From Haliclystus octoradiatus (taxonomy: Eukaryota > Cnidaria > Staurozoa > Stauromedusae > Haliclystidae), in assembly GCA_916610825.1 (NCBI GenBank), contig OU744447.1, forward strand, positions 18,941,563 to 19,005,562: 64,000 nucleotides of DNA, in the 5' to 3' direction. The position numbers were made by a program, and so were the translations under genes. Below, in pieces: positions 1 to 11,973 of this stretch. The first letter of the stretch is position 1. The number at the start of each line of letters is the position of its first letter. The notes below the pieces were generated by a model. That model was given only the letters and a program-made list of their open reading frames with translations, was not told the DNA's origin and did no database searches.

Positions 1-153
1 CCAAACTACCATCAGTCGACGTACAGTGTACGTGCAGATTAGAGCCCAGTCTTCCTCTGAACTGCATACAGTCTACGCTTAGACTAGACCCAAAAATACC
101 TACAGTCTGCATACAGTCTACCTGCAGACTAGAGCCTAGTCTTCCCATGAACT

Positions 154-199
154 GCATACAGTCTACGTGTAGACTAGACCAAAAACTTCCCAACAGTCT
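154..199 (+). repeat. Exemplar 46-bp class B variant (one extra base)
   Basis: This B unit reads CTAGACCAAAAACTTCCCAA before CAGTCT and is 46 bp instead of 45. The same variant recurs many times, always followed by a unit beginning GCATAAAATCTACGTG and ending in CCTGTCTTCCTAAG, for example near 560, 5370, 6630, 9290, 18810, 27770 and 50830. The extra base shifts any reading frame running through the array, and the next unit then supplies a TAA. Most long forward frames therefore stop just after it, which argues against coding. Confidence 0.8.
160..175. repeat. Exemplar dyad in the monomer core, 7-bp arms
   Basis: AGTCTACGTGTAGACT is AGTCTAC and its exact reverse complement GTAGACT around a 2-base centre. 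A second perfect form, AGTCTGCGTGCAGACT, lies at 262-277. In class A units the 3' arm is usually CAGACT, leaving at least a 5-bp AGTCT/AGACT stem. The same GCAGACT can also pair with the upstream AGTCTGC across 13 bases. A dyad at this position is present in nearly every monomer. The symmetry is seen directly; any cruciform, hairpin or protein-binding role is inference. Confidence 0.85.
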
Positions 200-248
200 G
201 CATAAAATCTACGTGCAGACTAGAGCCCTGTCTTCCTAAGATCTTCAT

Positions 249-270
249 ATAGTCTGCGTATAGTCTGCGT
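249..270. repeat. 11-bp tandem duplication inside a monomer
   Basis: ATAGTCTGCGT occurs twice in a row (249-259, 260-270), making this unit 11 bp longer. The same event is present at 9354-9375, 35742-35763, 42001-42022, 55074-55095 and 61153-61174. Those sites fall in V1, U1, U2, V2, U3 and V3, so the event was copied with the blocks. Its length equals one of the 11-bp subunits proposed for the monomer. Confidence 0.88.
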
Positions 271-1967
271 GCAGACTAGACCCCAAACTACCATCAGTCT
301 ACGTACAGTCTACGTGCAGATTAGAGCCCAGTCTTCCTTTGAACTGCATACAGTCTACTTGTCGACTAAACCCAAAAATACCAACAGTCTGCATACAGTC
401 TACGTGCAGACTAGAGCCCAGTCTCCCCTTTAACAACATACAATCTACAAGTAGACTAGACCCAAAAATACCTACAGTCTGCATACAGTCTACGTGCAGA
501 CTAGAGCCTGGTCTTCCCATGAACTGCATACAGTCTACGTGTAGACTAGACCAAAAACTTCCCAACAGTCTGCATAAAATCTACGTGCAGACTAGAGCCC
601 TGTCTTCCTAAGATCTTCATATAGTCTGCGTGCAGACTAGACCCCAAACTACCATCAGTCTACGTACAGTCTACGTGCAGATTAGAGCCCAGTCTTCCTT
701 TGAACTGCATACAGTCTACGTGTCGACTACACCCAAAACTACCAACAGTCTGCATACAGTCTTCGTGCAGACTAGAGCCCAGTCTCTCCTTTAACAGCAT
801 ACAATCTACCAGTAGACTAGACCCAAAAATACCTACAGTCTGCATACAGTCTAGGTGCAGACTAGAGCCCAGTCTTCCCATGAATTGCATACATTCTACG
901 TGTAGACTAGACCCAAAAACACCAACAGTCTGCATACAGTCTATGTGCAGACTAGAGCGCAGTCTTCCTACGCTCTGCGTTCAGTCTACATGCAGACTAG
1001 ACCTCAAACTATCACCAGTATACGAACATTCTACCTGCAGACTAGAGCACAGTCTTTCTACGATCTGCATACAGTCTACATGCAGACTAGACCCCAAACT
1101 ACGATCAGTCTACGTACAGTCTACGTGCAGATTAGAGCCCAGTCTTCCTCTGAACTGCATACAGTCTACGTGTAGACTAGACCCAAATATACCTACAGTC
1201 TGCATACGGTCTACGTGCAGACTAAAGCCCAGTCTTCCAGTGAACTGCATACAGTCCACGTGTAGACTAGACCAAAAACTTTCCAACAGTCTGCATAAAA
1301 TCTACGTGTAGACTAGAGCACTGTCTTCCTAAGATCTGTATATAGTCTGCGTGCAGACTAGACCCCAAACTACCATCAGTCTACTTACAGTCTACGTGCA
1401 TACTAGATCCCAGTCTTCCTCTGAACTTCATACAGTCTACGTGTCGACTAAACCCAAAAATACCAACAGTCTGCATACAGTCTACGTGCAGAGTAGAGCC
1501 CAGTCTCCCCTTTAACAGCATACAGTCTACAAGTAGACTAGACCCAAAAATACCTACAGTCTGCATGCATTCTAGGTGCAGACTAGAGCCCAGTCTTCCA
1601 ATGAACTGCATATAGTCTGCCTTCAGACTAGACCCCAAACTACCATCAGTCTACGTACAGTCTACGTGCAGACTAGAGCCCAGTCTTTCTACGATCTGCG
1701 TACAGTCTACATGCAGACTAGACCTCAAACTATCACCAGTATACGTACATTCTACCTGCAGACTAGAGCGCAGCCTTTCTACGATCTGCATACAGTCTAC
1801 AGGCAGACTAGACCCCAAACTACCATCAATCTACATACAGTCTACGTGCAGACTAGAGCCCAGTCTTCCTTTGAACTGCTTACAGTCTACGTGTAGACTG
1901 GACCAAAAAATACCAAGAGTCTGCATACAGTCTAGGTGCAGACTAGAGCCCAGTCTTCCTCTGAACT

Positions 1968-2005
1968 GCATACGTGTCGACTAAACCCAAAAATACCAAC
2001 AGTCT
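1968..2005 (+). repeat. 38-bp short monomer (7-bp deletion)
   Basis: The unit begins GCATACGTGTCGAC, where neighbours have GCATACAGTCTACGTGTCGAC-type starts, so AGTCTAC or an equivalent 7-mer is missing. The lost segment lies between two copies of TAC, consistent with slippage or a small misaligned exchange. It removes the left arm of the dyad. I found no other copy in the window. Confidence 0.8.
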
Positions 2006-3265
2006 GCATACAGTCTACGTGCAGAGTAGAGCCCACTCTCCCCTTTAACAGCATACAGTCTACAAGTAAACTAGACCCCAAACTACAATCAGTCTACCGA
2101 CAGTCTACGTGCAAACTAGATCCCAGTCTTCCTCTGAACTTCATACAGTCTACGTGTCGACTAAACCCAAAAATACCAACAGTCTGCATACAGTCTACGA
2201 GCAGACTAGACCCCAAACTACCATCAATCTACATACAGTCTTCGTGCAGACTAGAGCCCAGTCTCCCCTTTAACAGCATACAATCTACAAGTAGACTAGA
2301 CCCAAAAATACCTACAGTCTGCATACAGTCTAGGTGCAGACTAGAGCCCAGTCTTCCCATGAACTGCATAAAGTCTACGTGTAGACTAGACCAAAAATAC
2401 CAACAGTCTGCATACGGTCTACATGCAGACTAGACCTCAAACTTTCACCACTATACGTACATTCTACCTGCAGACTAGAGCACAGCCTTTCTACGATCTG
2501 CATACAGTCTACATGCAGACTAGACCCAAAACTACAATCAATCTACGTACAGTCTACGTGCAGACTAGAGGCCAGTCTTCCTACGGTATGCATACAGTGT
2601 ATGTGCATACTAAACCCCAAACTATCACAAGTCTACGTACCGTGTACGTGGAGACTAGAGCCCAGTCTTCCTTTGAACTGCTTACAGTCTACGTGTAGAC
2701 TGGACCAAAAAATACCAAGAGTCTGCATACAGTCTACGTGTAGACTAGACCCAAAATTACCAACAGTCTTCATACAGGCTACGTACAGACAAGGGCCCAG
2801 TCTCCCCTTTAACAGCATACAGTCTACCTGTAGACTAGACCCAAAAATACCTACAGTTTGCATACCGTCTACGAGCAGACTAGAGCCCAGTCTTCCCATG
2901 AACTGCATACAGTCCATTTGTAGACTAGACCCAAAAATACCAACAGTCTACATACAGTCTACGTGCAGATTAGAGCCCAGTCTTCCTCTGAACTTCATAC
3001 AGTCTACGTGTCGACTATACCCAAAAATACCTACAGTCTGCATACAGTCTACCTGCAGAGTAGAGCCCACTCTCCCCTTTAACAGCATACAGTCTACAAG
3101 TAGACTAGAACCCAAACTACCATCAGTCTACGTACAGTCTACGTGCAGACTAGAGCCCAGTCTTCCTACGATCTGCGTACAGTCTTCATGCAGACTAGAC
3201 CTCAAACTATCACCAGTATACGTACATTCTACCTGCAGACTAGAGCACAGCCTTTCTACGATCTG

Positions 3266-3281
3266 CATACAGTCATACAGT
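3266..3281. repeat. 8-bp tandem duplication within a monomer
   Basis: CATACAGT is present twice in a row (3266-3273 and 3274-3281), lengthening this unit by 8 bp. The rest of the unit, ending in CTACAGGCAGAC, is normal. I saw this event only here, so it looks recent or unspread. Confidence 0.85.
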
Positions 3282-4659
3282 CTACAGGCAGACTAGACCC
3301 CAAACTACCATCAATCTACGTACAGTCTACGTGCAGACTAGAGCCCAGTCTTCCTTTGAACTGCTTACAGTCTACGTGTAGACTGGACCAAAAAATACCA
3401 AGAATCTGCATACAGTCTAGGTGCAGACTAGAGCCCAGTCTTCCTCTGAACTGCATACAGTCTACGTGTCGACTAAATCCAAAAATACCAACAGTCTGCA
3501 TACAGTCTACGTGCAGAGTAGAGCGCACTCTCCCCTTTAACAGCATACAGTCTACAAGTAGACTAGACCCCAAACTACCATCAGTCTACGTACAGTCTAC
3601 GTGCAGATTAGAGCCAAGTCTTCCTCTGAACTGCATACAGTCTACGTGTCGACTAGACCCAAAAATATCTACAGTCTGCATACAGTCTAGGTGCAGACTA
3701 GAGCCAGAAATACCTACAGTCTGCATACAGTCTAGGTGAAGACTAGAGCCCAGTCTTCCCATGAACTGCATACAGTCTACGTGTAGACTAGACCAAAAAT
3801 ACCAACAGTCTGCATACAGTCTATGTGCAGACTACAGCGCAGTCTTCCTACGATCTGCGTACAGTCTACATGCAGACTAGACCTCAAACTATCACCAGTA
3901 TACGTACATTCTACCTGCAGACTAGAGCACAGCCTTGCTACGATCTGCATACAGTCTACATGCAGACTAGATCCAAAACTACCATCAATCTATGTACAGT
4001 CTACGTGCAGACTAGAGGCCAGTCTTCCTACGGTATGCATACAGTGTATGTGCAGACTAGACCCCAAACTATCACAAGTCTACGTACCGTGTACGTGCAG
4101 ACTAGAGCCCAGTCTTCCTTCGAACTGCTTACAGTCTACGTGTAGACTGGACCAAAAAATACCAAGAGTCTGCATACAGTATACGTGTAGACTAGACCCA
4201 AAATTACCAATAGTCTTCATACAGGTTACGTACAGACAAGGGCCCAGTCTCCCCTTTAACAGCATACAGTCTACGTGTAGACTAGACCTAAAAATACCTA
4301 CCGTCTGTATACAGTCTACGTGCAGACAAAAGCCCAGTCTCCCCTTTAACAGCATACAGTCTACGTGTAGACTAGACCCAAAAATACCTACAGTCTGCAT
4401 ACCGTCTACGAGCAGACTAGAGCCCAGTCTTCCCATGAACTGCATACAGTCCATTTGTAGACTAGACCCAAAAATACCAATAGTCTGCATACAGTCTATG
4501 TGCAGACTAGAGCCCAGTCTTCCTACAGTCTGCATATAGTCTACGTGCAGAGTAGACCCCAAACTATCACCAGCATACGTACATTCTATGTGCAGACTAG
4601 AGCACAGTCTTCCTACGGTCTGCATACAGTCTACGTGCAGACTAAACCCCAAACTACTA

Positions 4660-7133
4660 TCAGTCTACGTACAGTCTACGTGCAGACTAGAGCCAAGTCT
4701 TCCTAAACACTGCTTACAGTCTACGTGTAGATTAGACAAAAAAATACTAACAGTCTTCATACAGGCTACGTACAGACAAGGGCCCAGTCTCCCCTTTAAC
4801 AGCATACAGTCTACGTGTAGACTAGACCAAAAAATACCTACCGTCTGTATACAGTCTACGTGCAGACAAGAGCCCAGTCTCCCCTTTAACAGCATATGGT
4901 ATACGTGTAGACTAGACCAAAAAATACCTACCGTCTGTATACAGTCTACGTGCAGACAAGAGCCCAGTCTCCCCTTTAACAGCATACAGTCTACGTGTAG
5001 ACTAGACCCAAAAATACGTACAGTCTGCATACAGTCTAGGTGCAGACTAGAGCCCAGTCTTACCATGAACTGCATACAGTCTACGTGTAGACTAGACCTT
5101 AACTTCCAAACAGTCTTTAAAAAATCTACGTGCAGACTAGAGCCCTGTCTTTCTAAGGTCTGCATATAGTCTGCGTGAAGACTAGACCCCAAACTACCAT
5201 CAGTCTACGTACAGTGTACGTGCAGATTAGAGCCCAGTCTTCCTCTGAACTGCATACAGTCTACGCTTAGACTAAACCCAAAAATACCTACAGTCTGCAT
5301 ACAGTCTACGTGCAGACTAGAGCCCAGTCTTCCCATGAACTGCATACAGTCTACGTGTAGGATAGACCAAAAACTTCCCAACAGTCTGCATAAAATCTAC
5401 GTGCAGACTAGAGCCCTGTCTTCCTAAGATCTTCATATAGTCTGCGTGCAGACTAGACCCCAAACTACCATCAGTCTACGTACAGTCTACGTGCAGATTA
5501 GAGCCCAGTCTTCCTTTGAACTGCATACAGTCTACGTGTTGACTAAACCCGAAAATATCAACAGTCTGCATACAGTCTACGTACAGAGTAGAGCCCAGTC
5601 TCCCCTTTAACAGCATACAGTCTACAAGTAGACTAGACCCCAAACTACCATCAGTCTACGTGAAGTCTACCTGCAGATTAGAGCCCAGTCTTCCTCTGAA
5701 CTGCATACAGTCTACGTGTCGACTAAACTCAAAACTACCAACAGTCTGCATACAGTCTTCGTGCAGACTAGAGCCCAGTCTCCCCTTTAACAGCATACAA
5801 TCTACAAGTAGACTAGACCCAAAAATACCTACAGTCTGCATGCAGTCTAGGTGCAGACTAGAGCCCAGTCTTCCAATGAACTGCATATAGTCTGCCTGCA
5901 GACTAGACCCCAAACTACCATCAGTCTACGTACAGTCTACGTGCAGACTAGAGCCAAGTCTTCCTAAACACTGCTTACAGTCTACGTGTAGATTAGACAA
6001 AAAATACTAACAGTCTTCATACAGGCTACGTACAGACAAGGGCCCAGTCTCCCCTTTAACATCATACAGTCTACGTGTAGACTAGACCAAAAAATACCTA
6101 CCGTCTGTATACAGTCTACGTGCAGACAAGAGCCCAGTCTCCCCTTTAACAGCATATGGTATACGTGTAGACTAGACCAAAAAATACCTACCGTCTGTAT
6201 ACAGTCTACGTGCAGACAAGAGCCCAGTCTCCCCTTTAACAGCATACAGTCTACGTGTAGACTAGACCCAAAAATACGTACAGTCTGCATACAGTCTAGG
6301 TGCAGACTAGAGCCCAGTCTTACCATGAACTGCATACAGTCTACGTGTAGACTAGACCTTAACTTCCAAACAGTCTTTAAAAAATCTACGTGCAGACTAG
6401 AGCCCTGTCTTTCTAAGGTCTGCATATAGTCTGCGTGCAGACTAGACCCCAAACTACCATCAGTCTACGTACAGTGTACGTGCAGATTAGAGCCCAGTCT
6501 TCCTCTGAACTGCATACAGTCTACGCTTAGACTAGACCCAAAAATACCTACAGTCTGCATACAGTCTACGTGCAGACTAGAGCCCAGTCTTCCCATGAAC
6601 TGCATACAGTCTACGTGTAGACTAGACCAAAAACTTCCCAACAGTCTGCATAAAATCTACCTGCAGACTAGAGCCCTGTCTTCCTAAGATCTTCATATAG
6701 TCTGCGTGCAGACTAGACCCCAAACTACCATCAGTCTACGTACAGTCTACGTGCAGATTAGAGCCCAGTCTTCCTTTGAACTGCATACAGTCTACGTGTT
6801 GACTAAACCCGAAAATATCAACAGTCTGCATACAGTCTACGTACAGAGTAGAGCCCAGTCTCCCCTTTAACAGCATACAGTCTACAAGTAGACTAGACCC
6901 CAAACTACCATCAGTCTACGTGAAGTCTACCTGCAGATTAGAGCCCAGTCTTCCTCTGAACTGCATACAGTCTACGTGTCGACTAAACTCAAAACTACCA
7001 ACAGTCTGCATACAGTCTTCGTGCAGACTAGAGCCCAGTCTCCCCTTTAACAGCATACAATCTACAAGTAGACTAGACCCAAAAATACCTACAGTCTGCA
7101 TACAGTCTAGGTGCAGACTAGAGCCCAGTCTTC
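4660..7133. repeat. 1,260-bp tandem duplication (28 monomers per copy)
   Basis: Sequence from about 4,660 to 5,873 repeats from about 5,920 to 7,133 with a period of 1,260 bp (28 monomers, 14 dimers). Shared unusual states are CCTAAACACTGCTTAC, AGCATATGGTATACGTG, ACCTTAACTTCCAAAC and CTACGTGAAGTCTACC. Copy 2 has lost one A in the A-run near 5,990, so the offset is 1,261 just upstream and 1,260 after. The copies diverge after 5,873/7,133, where copy 1 goes on to TTCCAATGAACTGCATATAG and copy 2 to TTCCCATGAACTGCATACAA. Confidence 0.85.
6557..6601 (+). repeat. Exemplar class A monomer (45 bp)
   Basis: A clean class A unit. It starts GCATACAGTCTACGTGCAG, continues ACTAGAGCCCAGTC and ends in TTCCCATGAACT. 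It can be cut into subunits CAGTCTACGTG (from 6562), CAGACTAGAGCC (6573), CAGTCTTCCCA (6585) and TGAACTGCATA (6596), of 11, 12, 11 and 11 bp. The last third is the variable part of class A across the array: TTCCTCTGAACT, TTCCCATGAACT, TCCCCTTTAACA, TTCCTACGGTCT, TTTCTACGATCT, TTCCTACGGTAT and TTCCTAAGGTCT. Each variant has its own place in the higher-order order. Confidence 0.9.
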
Positions 7134-8351
7134 CCATGAACTGCATACAATCTACGTGTAGACTAGACCCAAAAATACCAACAGTCTGCATACAGTCTAT
7201 GTGCAGACTAGAGCGCAGTCTTCCTACGCTCTGCGTACAGTCTACATGCAGACTAGACCTCAAACTATCACCAGTATACGTACATTCTACCTGCAGACTA
7301 GAGCACAGTCTTTCTACGATCTGCATACAGTCTACATGCAGACTAGAGCCCAAACTACCATCAGTCTACGTACAGTCTACGTGCAGATTAGAGCCCAGTC
7401 TTCCTCTGAACTGCATACAGTCTACGTGTAGACTAGACCCAAATATACCTACAGTCTGCAATCGATCTACGTGCAGACTAGAGCCCAGTCTTCCTCTGAA
7501 CTGCATACAGTCTACGTGTCGACTAAACCCAAAAATACCAACAGTCTGCATACAGTCTAGGTGCAGAGTAGAGCCCAGTCTCGCCCTTTAACAGCATACA
7601 GTCTACAAGTAGACTAGACCCCAAACTACCATCAGTCTACGTACAGTCTACGTGCAGATTAGAGCTCAGTCTTCCTCTGAACTGCATACAGTCTACGTGT
7701 CGAATAGACCCAAAAATACCTACAGTCTGCATACAGTCTAGGTGCAGACTAGAGCCCAGTCTTCCCATGAACTGCATACAATCTACGTGTAGACTAGACC
7801 CAAAAATACCAACAGTCTGCATACAGTCTATGTGCAGACTAGAGCGCAGTCTTCCTACGCTCTGCGTACAGTCTACATGCAGACTAGACCTCAAACTATC
7901 ACCAGTATACGTACATTCTACCTGCAGACTAGAGCACAGCCTTTCTACGATCTGCATACAGTCTACATGCAGACTAGACCCAAAACTACAATCAATCTAC
8001 GTACAGTCTACGTGCAGACTAGAGGCCAGTCTTCCTACGGTATGCATACAGTGTATGTGCATACTAAACCCCAAACTATCACAAGTCTACGTACCGTGTA
8101 CGTGGAGACTAGAGCCCAGTCTTCCTTTGAACTGCTTACAGTCTACGTGTAGACTGGACCAAAAAATACCAAGAGTCTGCATACAGTCCATTTGTAGACT
8201 AGACCCAAAAATACCAACAGTCTACATACAGTCTACGTGCAGATTAGAGCCCAGTCTTCCTCTGAACTTCATACAGTCTACGTGTCGACTAAACCCAAAA
8301 ATACCTACAGTCTGCATACGGTCTACGTGCAGACTAAAGCCCAGTCTTCCA
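7134..8351. repeat. Mosaic satellite zone with patch X1, no gene
   Basis: About 7,200-7,775 matches about 39,850-40,424 and its P2 copy (offset 32,648). Shared markers are TGCAATCG or TGCAATCGG near 7,460, an extra base in the CTTTAAC unit near 7,575, and GTGTCGAATAGACCC. About 7,880-8,180 matches about 2,426-2,726 (offset 5,454), including GTGCATACTAAACC and CGTGGAGACTAG. Everything between is normal A/B satellite, and I see nothing gene-like. Confidence 0.7.
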
Positions 8352-11300
8352 GTGAACTGCATACAGTCCATTTGTAGACTAGACCCAAAAATACCAATAG
8401 TCTGCATACAGTCTATGTGCAGACTAGAGCCCAGTCTTCCTACGGTCTGCATATAGTCTACGTGCAGAGTAGACCCCAAACTATCACCAGCATACGTACA
8501 TTCTACGTGCAGACTAGAGCTCAGTCTTCCTACGGTCTGCATACAGTCTACGTGCAGACTAAACCCCAAACTACTATCAGTCTACGTACAGTCTACGTGC
8601 AGACCAGAGCCAAGTCTTCCTATGAACTGCTTACAGTCTACGTGTAGATTAGATAAAAAAATACCAACAGTCTTCTTACAGGCTACGTACAGACAAGGGC
8701 CCAGTCTCCCCTTTAACAGCATACAGTCTACGTGTAGACTAGACCAAAAACTACCTACCGTCTGTATACCGTCTACGTGCAGACAAGAGCCCAGTCTCCC
8801 CTTTAACAGCATACAGTCTACCTGTAGACTAGACCAAAAAATACCTACCGTCTGTATACAGTCTACGTGCAGACAAGAGCCTAGTCTCCCCTTTAACAGC
8901 ATACAGTCTACGTGTAGACTAGACCCAAAAATACGTACAGTCTGCATACAGTCTAGGTGCAGACTAGAGCCCAGTCTTCCCATGAACTGCATACAGTCTA
9001 CGTGTAGACTAGACCTAAACTTCCAAACAGTCTTTAAAAAATCTACGTGCAGACTAGAGCCCTGTCTTCCTAAGGTCTGCATATAGTCTGCGTGCAGACT
9101 AGACCCCAAACTACCATCAGTCGACGTACAGTGTACGTGCAGATTAGAGCCCAGTCTTCCTCTGAACTGCATACAGTCTACGCTTAGACTAGACCCAAAA
9201 ATACCTACAGTCTGCATACAGTCTACGTGCAGACTAGAGCCTAGTCTTCCCATGAACTGCATACAGTCTACGTGTAGACTAGACCAAAAACTTCCCAACA
9301 GTCTGCATAAAATCTACGTGCAGACTAGAGCCCTGTCTTCCTAAGATCTTCATATAGTCTGCGTATAGTCTGCGTGCAGACTAGACCCCAAACTACCATC
9401 AGTCTACGTACAGTCTACGTGCAGATTAGAGCCCAGTCTCCCCTTTAACAGCATACAATCTACAAGTAGACTAGACCCAAAAATACCTACAGTCTGCATA
9501 CAGTCTACGTGCAGACTAGAGCCTGGTCTTCCCATGAACTGCATACAGTCTACGTGTAGACTAGACCAAAAACTTCCCAACAGTCTGCATAAAATCTACG
9601 TGCATACTAGAGCCCTGTGTTCCTAAGGTCTGCATATAGTCTTCGTGCAGACTAGATCCCAAACTACCATCAGTCTACGTACAGTCTACGTGCAGATTAG
9701 AGCCCAGTATTCCTCTGAACTGCATACAGTCTACGTGTCGACTAAACCCAAAAATACCAACAGTCTGCATACAGTCTTCGTGAAGACTAGAGCCCAGTCT
9801 CCCCTTTAACAGCATACAGGCTACAAGTAGACTAGACCCAAAAATACTTACAGTCTGCATGCAGTCTAGGTGCAGACTAGAGCCCAGTCTTCCCATGAAC
9901 TGCATACAGTCTACGTGTAGACTAGACCCAAAAATACCGTCTGCATTCAGTCTATGTGCAGACTAGAGCGCAGTCTTCTTACGGTCTGCGTACAGTCTAC
10001 ATGCAGACTAGACATCAAACTATCACCAGTATACGTACATTCTACCTGCAGACTAGAGCACAGTCTTTCTACGATCTGCATACAGTCTACATGCAGACTA
10101 GACCCCAAACTACCATCAATCTACGTACAGTCTACATGCAGACTAGAGGCCAGTCTTCCTACGGTATGCATACAGTCTATGTGCAGACTAAACCCCAAAC
10201 TATCACCATTCTACGTACGGTGTACGTGCAGACTAGAGCCCAGTCTTCCTCTGAACTGCATACAGTCTACGCTCAGACTAGACCCAAAAATACCTACAGT
10301 CTGTATACCGTCTACGTGCAGACAAGAGCCCAGTCTCCCCTTTAACAGCATACAGTCTACGTGTAGACTAAACCAAAAAATACCTACCGTCTGTATACAG
10401 TCTACGTGCAGACAAGAGCCCAGTCTCCCCTTTAACAGCATACAGTCTACGTGTAGACTAGACCCAAAAATACGTACAGTCTGCATACAGTCTAGGTGCA
10501 GACTAGAACCCAGTCTTCCCATGAACTGCATACAGTCTACGTGTAGACTAGACGTAAACTTCCAAACAGTCTTTAAAAATTCTACGTGCAGACTAGAGTC
10601 CTGTCTTCCTAAGGTCTGCATATAGTCTGCGTGCAGACTAGACCCCAAACTACCATCAGTCTACGTACAGTGTACGTGCAAATTAGAGCCAAGTCTTCCT
10701 CTGAACTGCATACAGTCTATGCTTAGACTAGACCCAAAAATACCTACAGTCTGCATACAGTCTACGTGCAGACTAGAGCCCAGTCTTCCCATGAACTGCA
10801 TACAGTCTACGTGTAGACTAGACCAAAAACTTCCCAACAGTCTGCATAAAATCTACGTGCAGACTAGAGCCCTGTCTTCCTAAGATCTGCATATAGTCTG
10901 CGTGCAGACTAGACCCCAAACTACCATCAGTCTACGTACAGTCTACGTGCAGATTAGAGCCCAGTCTTCCTTTGAACTTCATACAGTCTACGTGTCGACT
11001 AAACCCAAAAATACCAACAGTCTGCATACAGTCTACGTGCAGAGTAGAGCCCAGTCTCCCCTTTAACAGCATACAGTCTACAAGTAGACTAGACCCCAAA
11101 CTACCATCAGTCTACGTGAAGTCTACGTGCAGATTAGAGCCCAGTCTTCCTCTGAACTGCATACAGTCTACGTGTCGACTAAACTCAAAGCTACCAACAG
11201 TCTGCATACAGTCTTCGTGCAGACTAGAGCCCAGTCTCCCCTTTAACAGCATACAATCTACAAGTAGACTAGACCCAAAAATACCTACAGTCTGCATACA

Positions 11301-11965
11301 GTCTAGGTGCAGACTATAGCCCAGTCTTCCCATGAACTGCATACAGTCTACGTGTAGACTAGACCCAAAAATTCCAACAGTCTGCATACAGTCTATGTGC
11401 AGACTAGAGCGCAGTCTTCCTACGCTCTGCGTACAGTCTACATGCAGACTAGACCTCAAACTATCACCAGTATACGTACATTCTACTTGCAGACTAGAGC
11501 ACAGTCTTTGTATGATCTGCATACAGTCTACATGCAGACTAGACCCAAAACTACCATCAGTCTACGTACAGTCTACGTGCAGACTAAAGCCAAGTCTTCC
11601 AGTGAACTGCATACAGTCTACGTGTAGACTAGACCAAAAACTTCCCAACAGTCTGCATAAAATCTACGTGTAGACTAGAGCCCTGTCTTCCTAAGATCTG
11701 TATATAGTCTGCGTGCAGACTAGACCCCAAACTACCTTCAGTCTACTTACAGTCTACGTGCAGATTAGAGCCCAGTCTTCCTCTGAGCTGCATACAGTCT
11801 ACGTGTCGACTAAACCCAAAAATACCAACAGTCTGCATACAGTCTACGTGCAGACTAGAGCCCAGTCTCCCCTTTAACAGCATAAAGTCTACAAGTAGAT
11901 TAGACCCAAAAATACCTACAGTCTCCATACAGTCTAGGTGCAGACTAGACCCCAGTCTTCCCATG

Positions 11966-11973
11966 ATTTGCAT
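11966..11973. other. Octamer-like ATTTGCAT, one of 12 copies
   Basis: In a sub-variant of class A (CCCATGATTTGCATACAG) the usual GAACTGCAT has become GATTTGCAT, creating ATTTGCAT, the reverse complement of the classical octamer ATGCAAAT. Copies start at 11966, 14255, 18146, 21075, 22917, 25793, 30026, 32769, 38444, 46855, 51873 and 57776. In V2 and V3 (near 43,356 and 62,508) it is ATTTGCAC. The match is seen; POU-factor binding is only a possibility. Confidence 0.4.

Larger units (their letters stand above)
1..1399. repeat. Higher-order block V1 (copies at 41,753 and 60,905)
   Basis: This stretch follows 41,753-43,151 at a constant offset of 41,752, and 60,905-62,303. Shared rare states include CAGTCGACGTACAGTG at the left end, the 11-bp duplication at 249-270, the AACAACATACAATC unit, the CTACCAGTAGAC unit and CACGTG at 1257-1262. 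The match stops near 1,399, where this copy has GCATACTAGATCCCAG and the others keep GCAGATTAGAGCCCAG. The left end is the window edge, so the block may continue outside. Confidence 0.85.
1400..4659. repeat. Mosaic satellite zone, no gene
   Basis: Ordinary A/B units in an order that matches other places only over a few hundred bases. Examples are 1,400-1,660 with 5,675-5,935 (offset 4,275), and 2,414-2,947 with 40,515-41,048 (offset 38,101), which shares the CTCAAACTTTCACCACTATA unit. It holds a 38-bp monomer (1968-2005) and an 8-bp tandem duplication (3266-3281) that I saw nowhere else. The short patches fit an older or more shuffled part of the array. I see no unique sequence and no credible gene. 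Confidence 0.7.
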
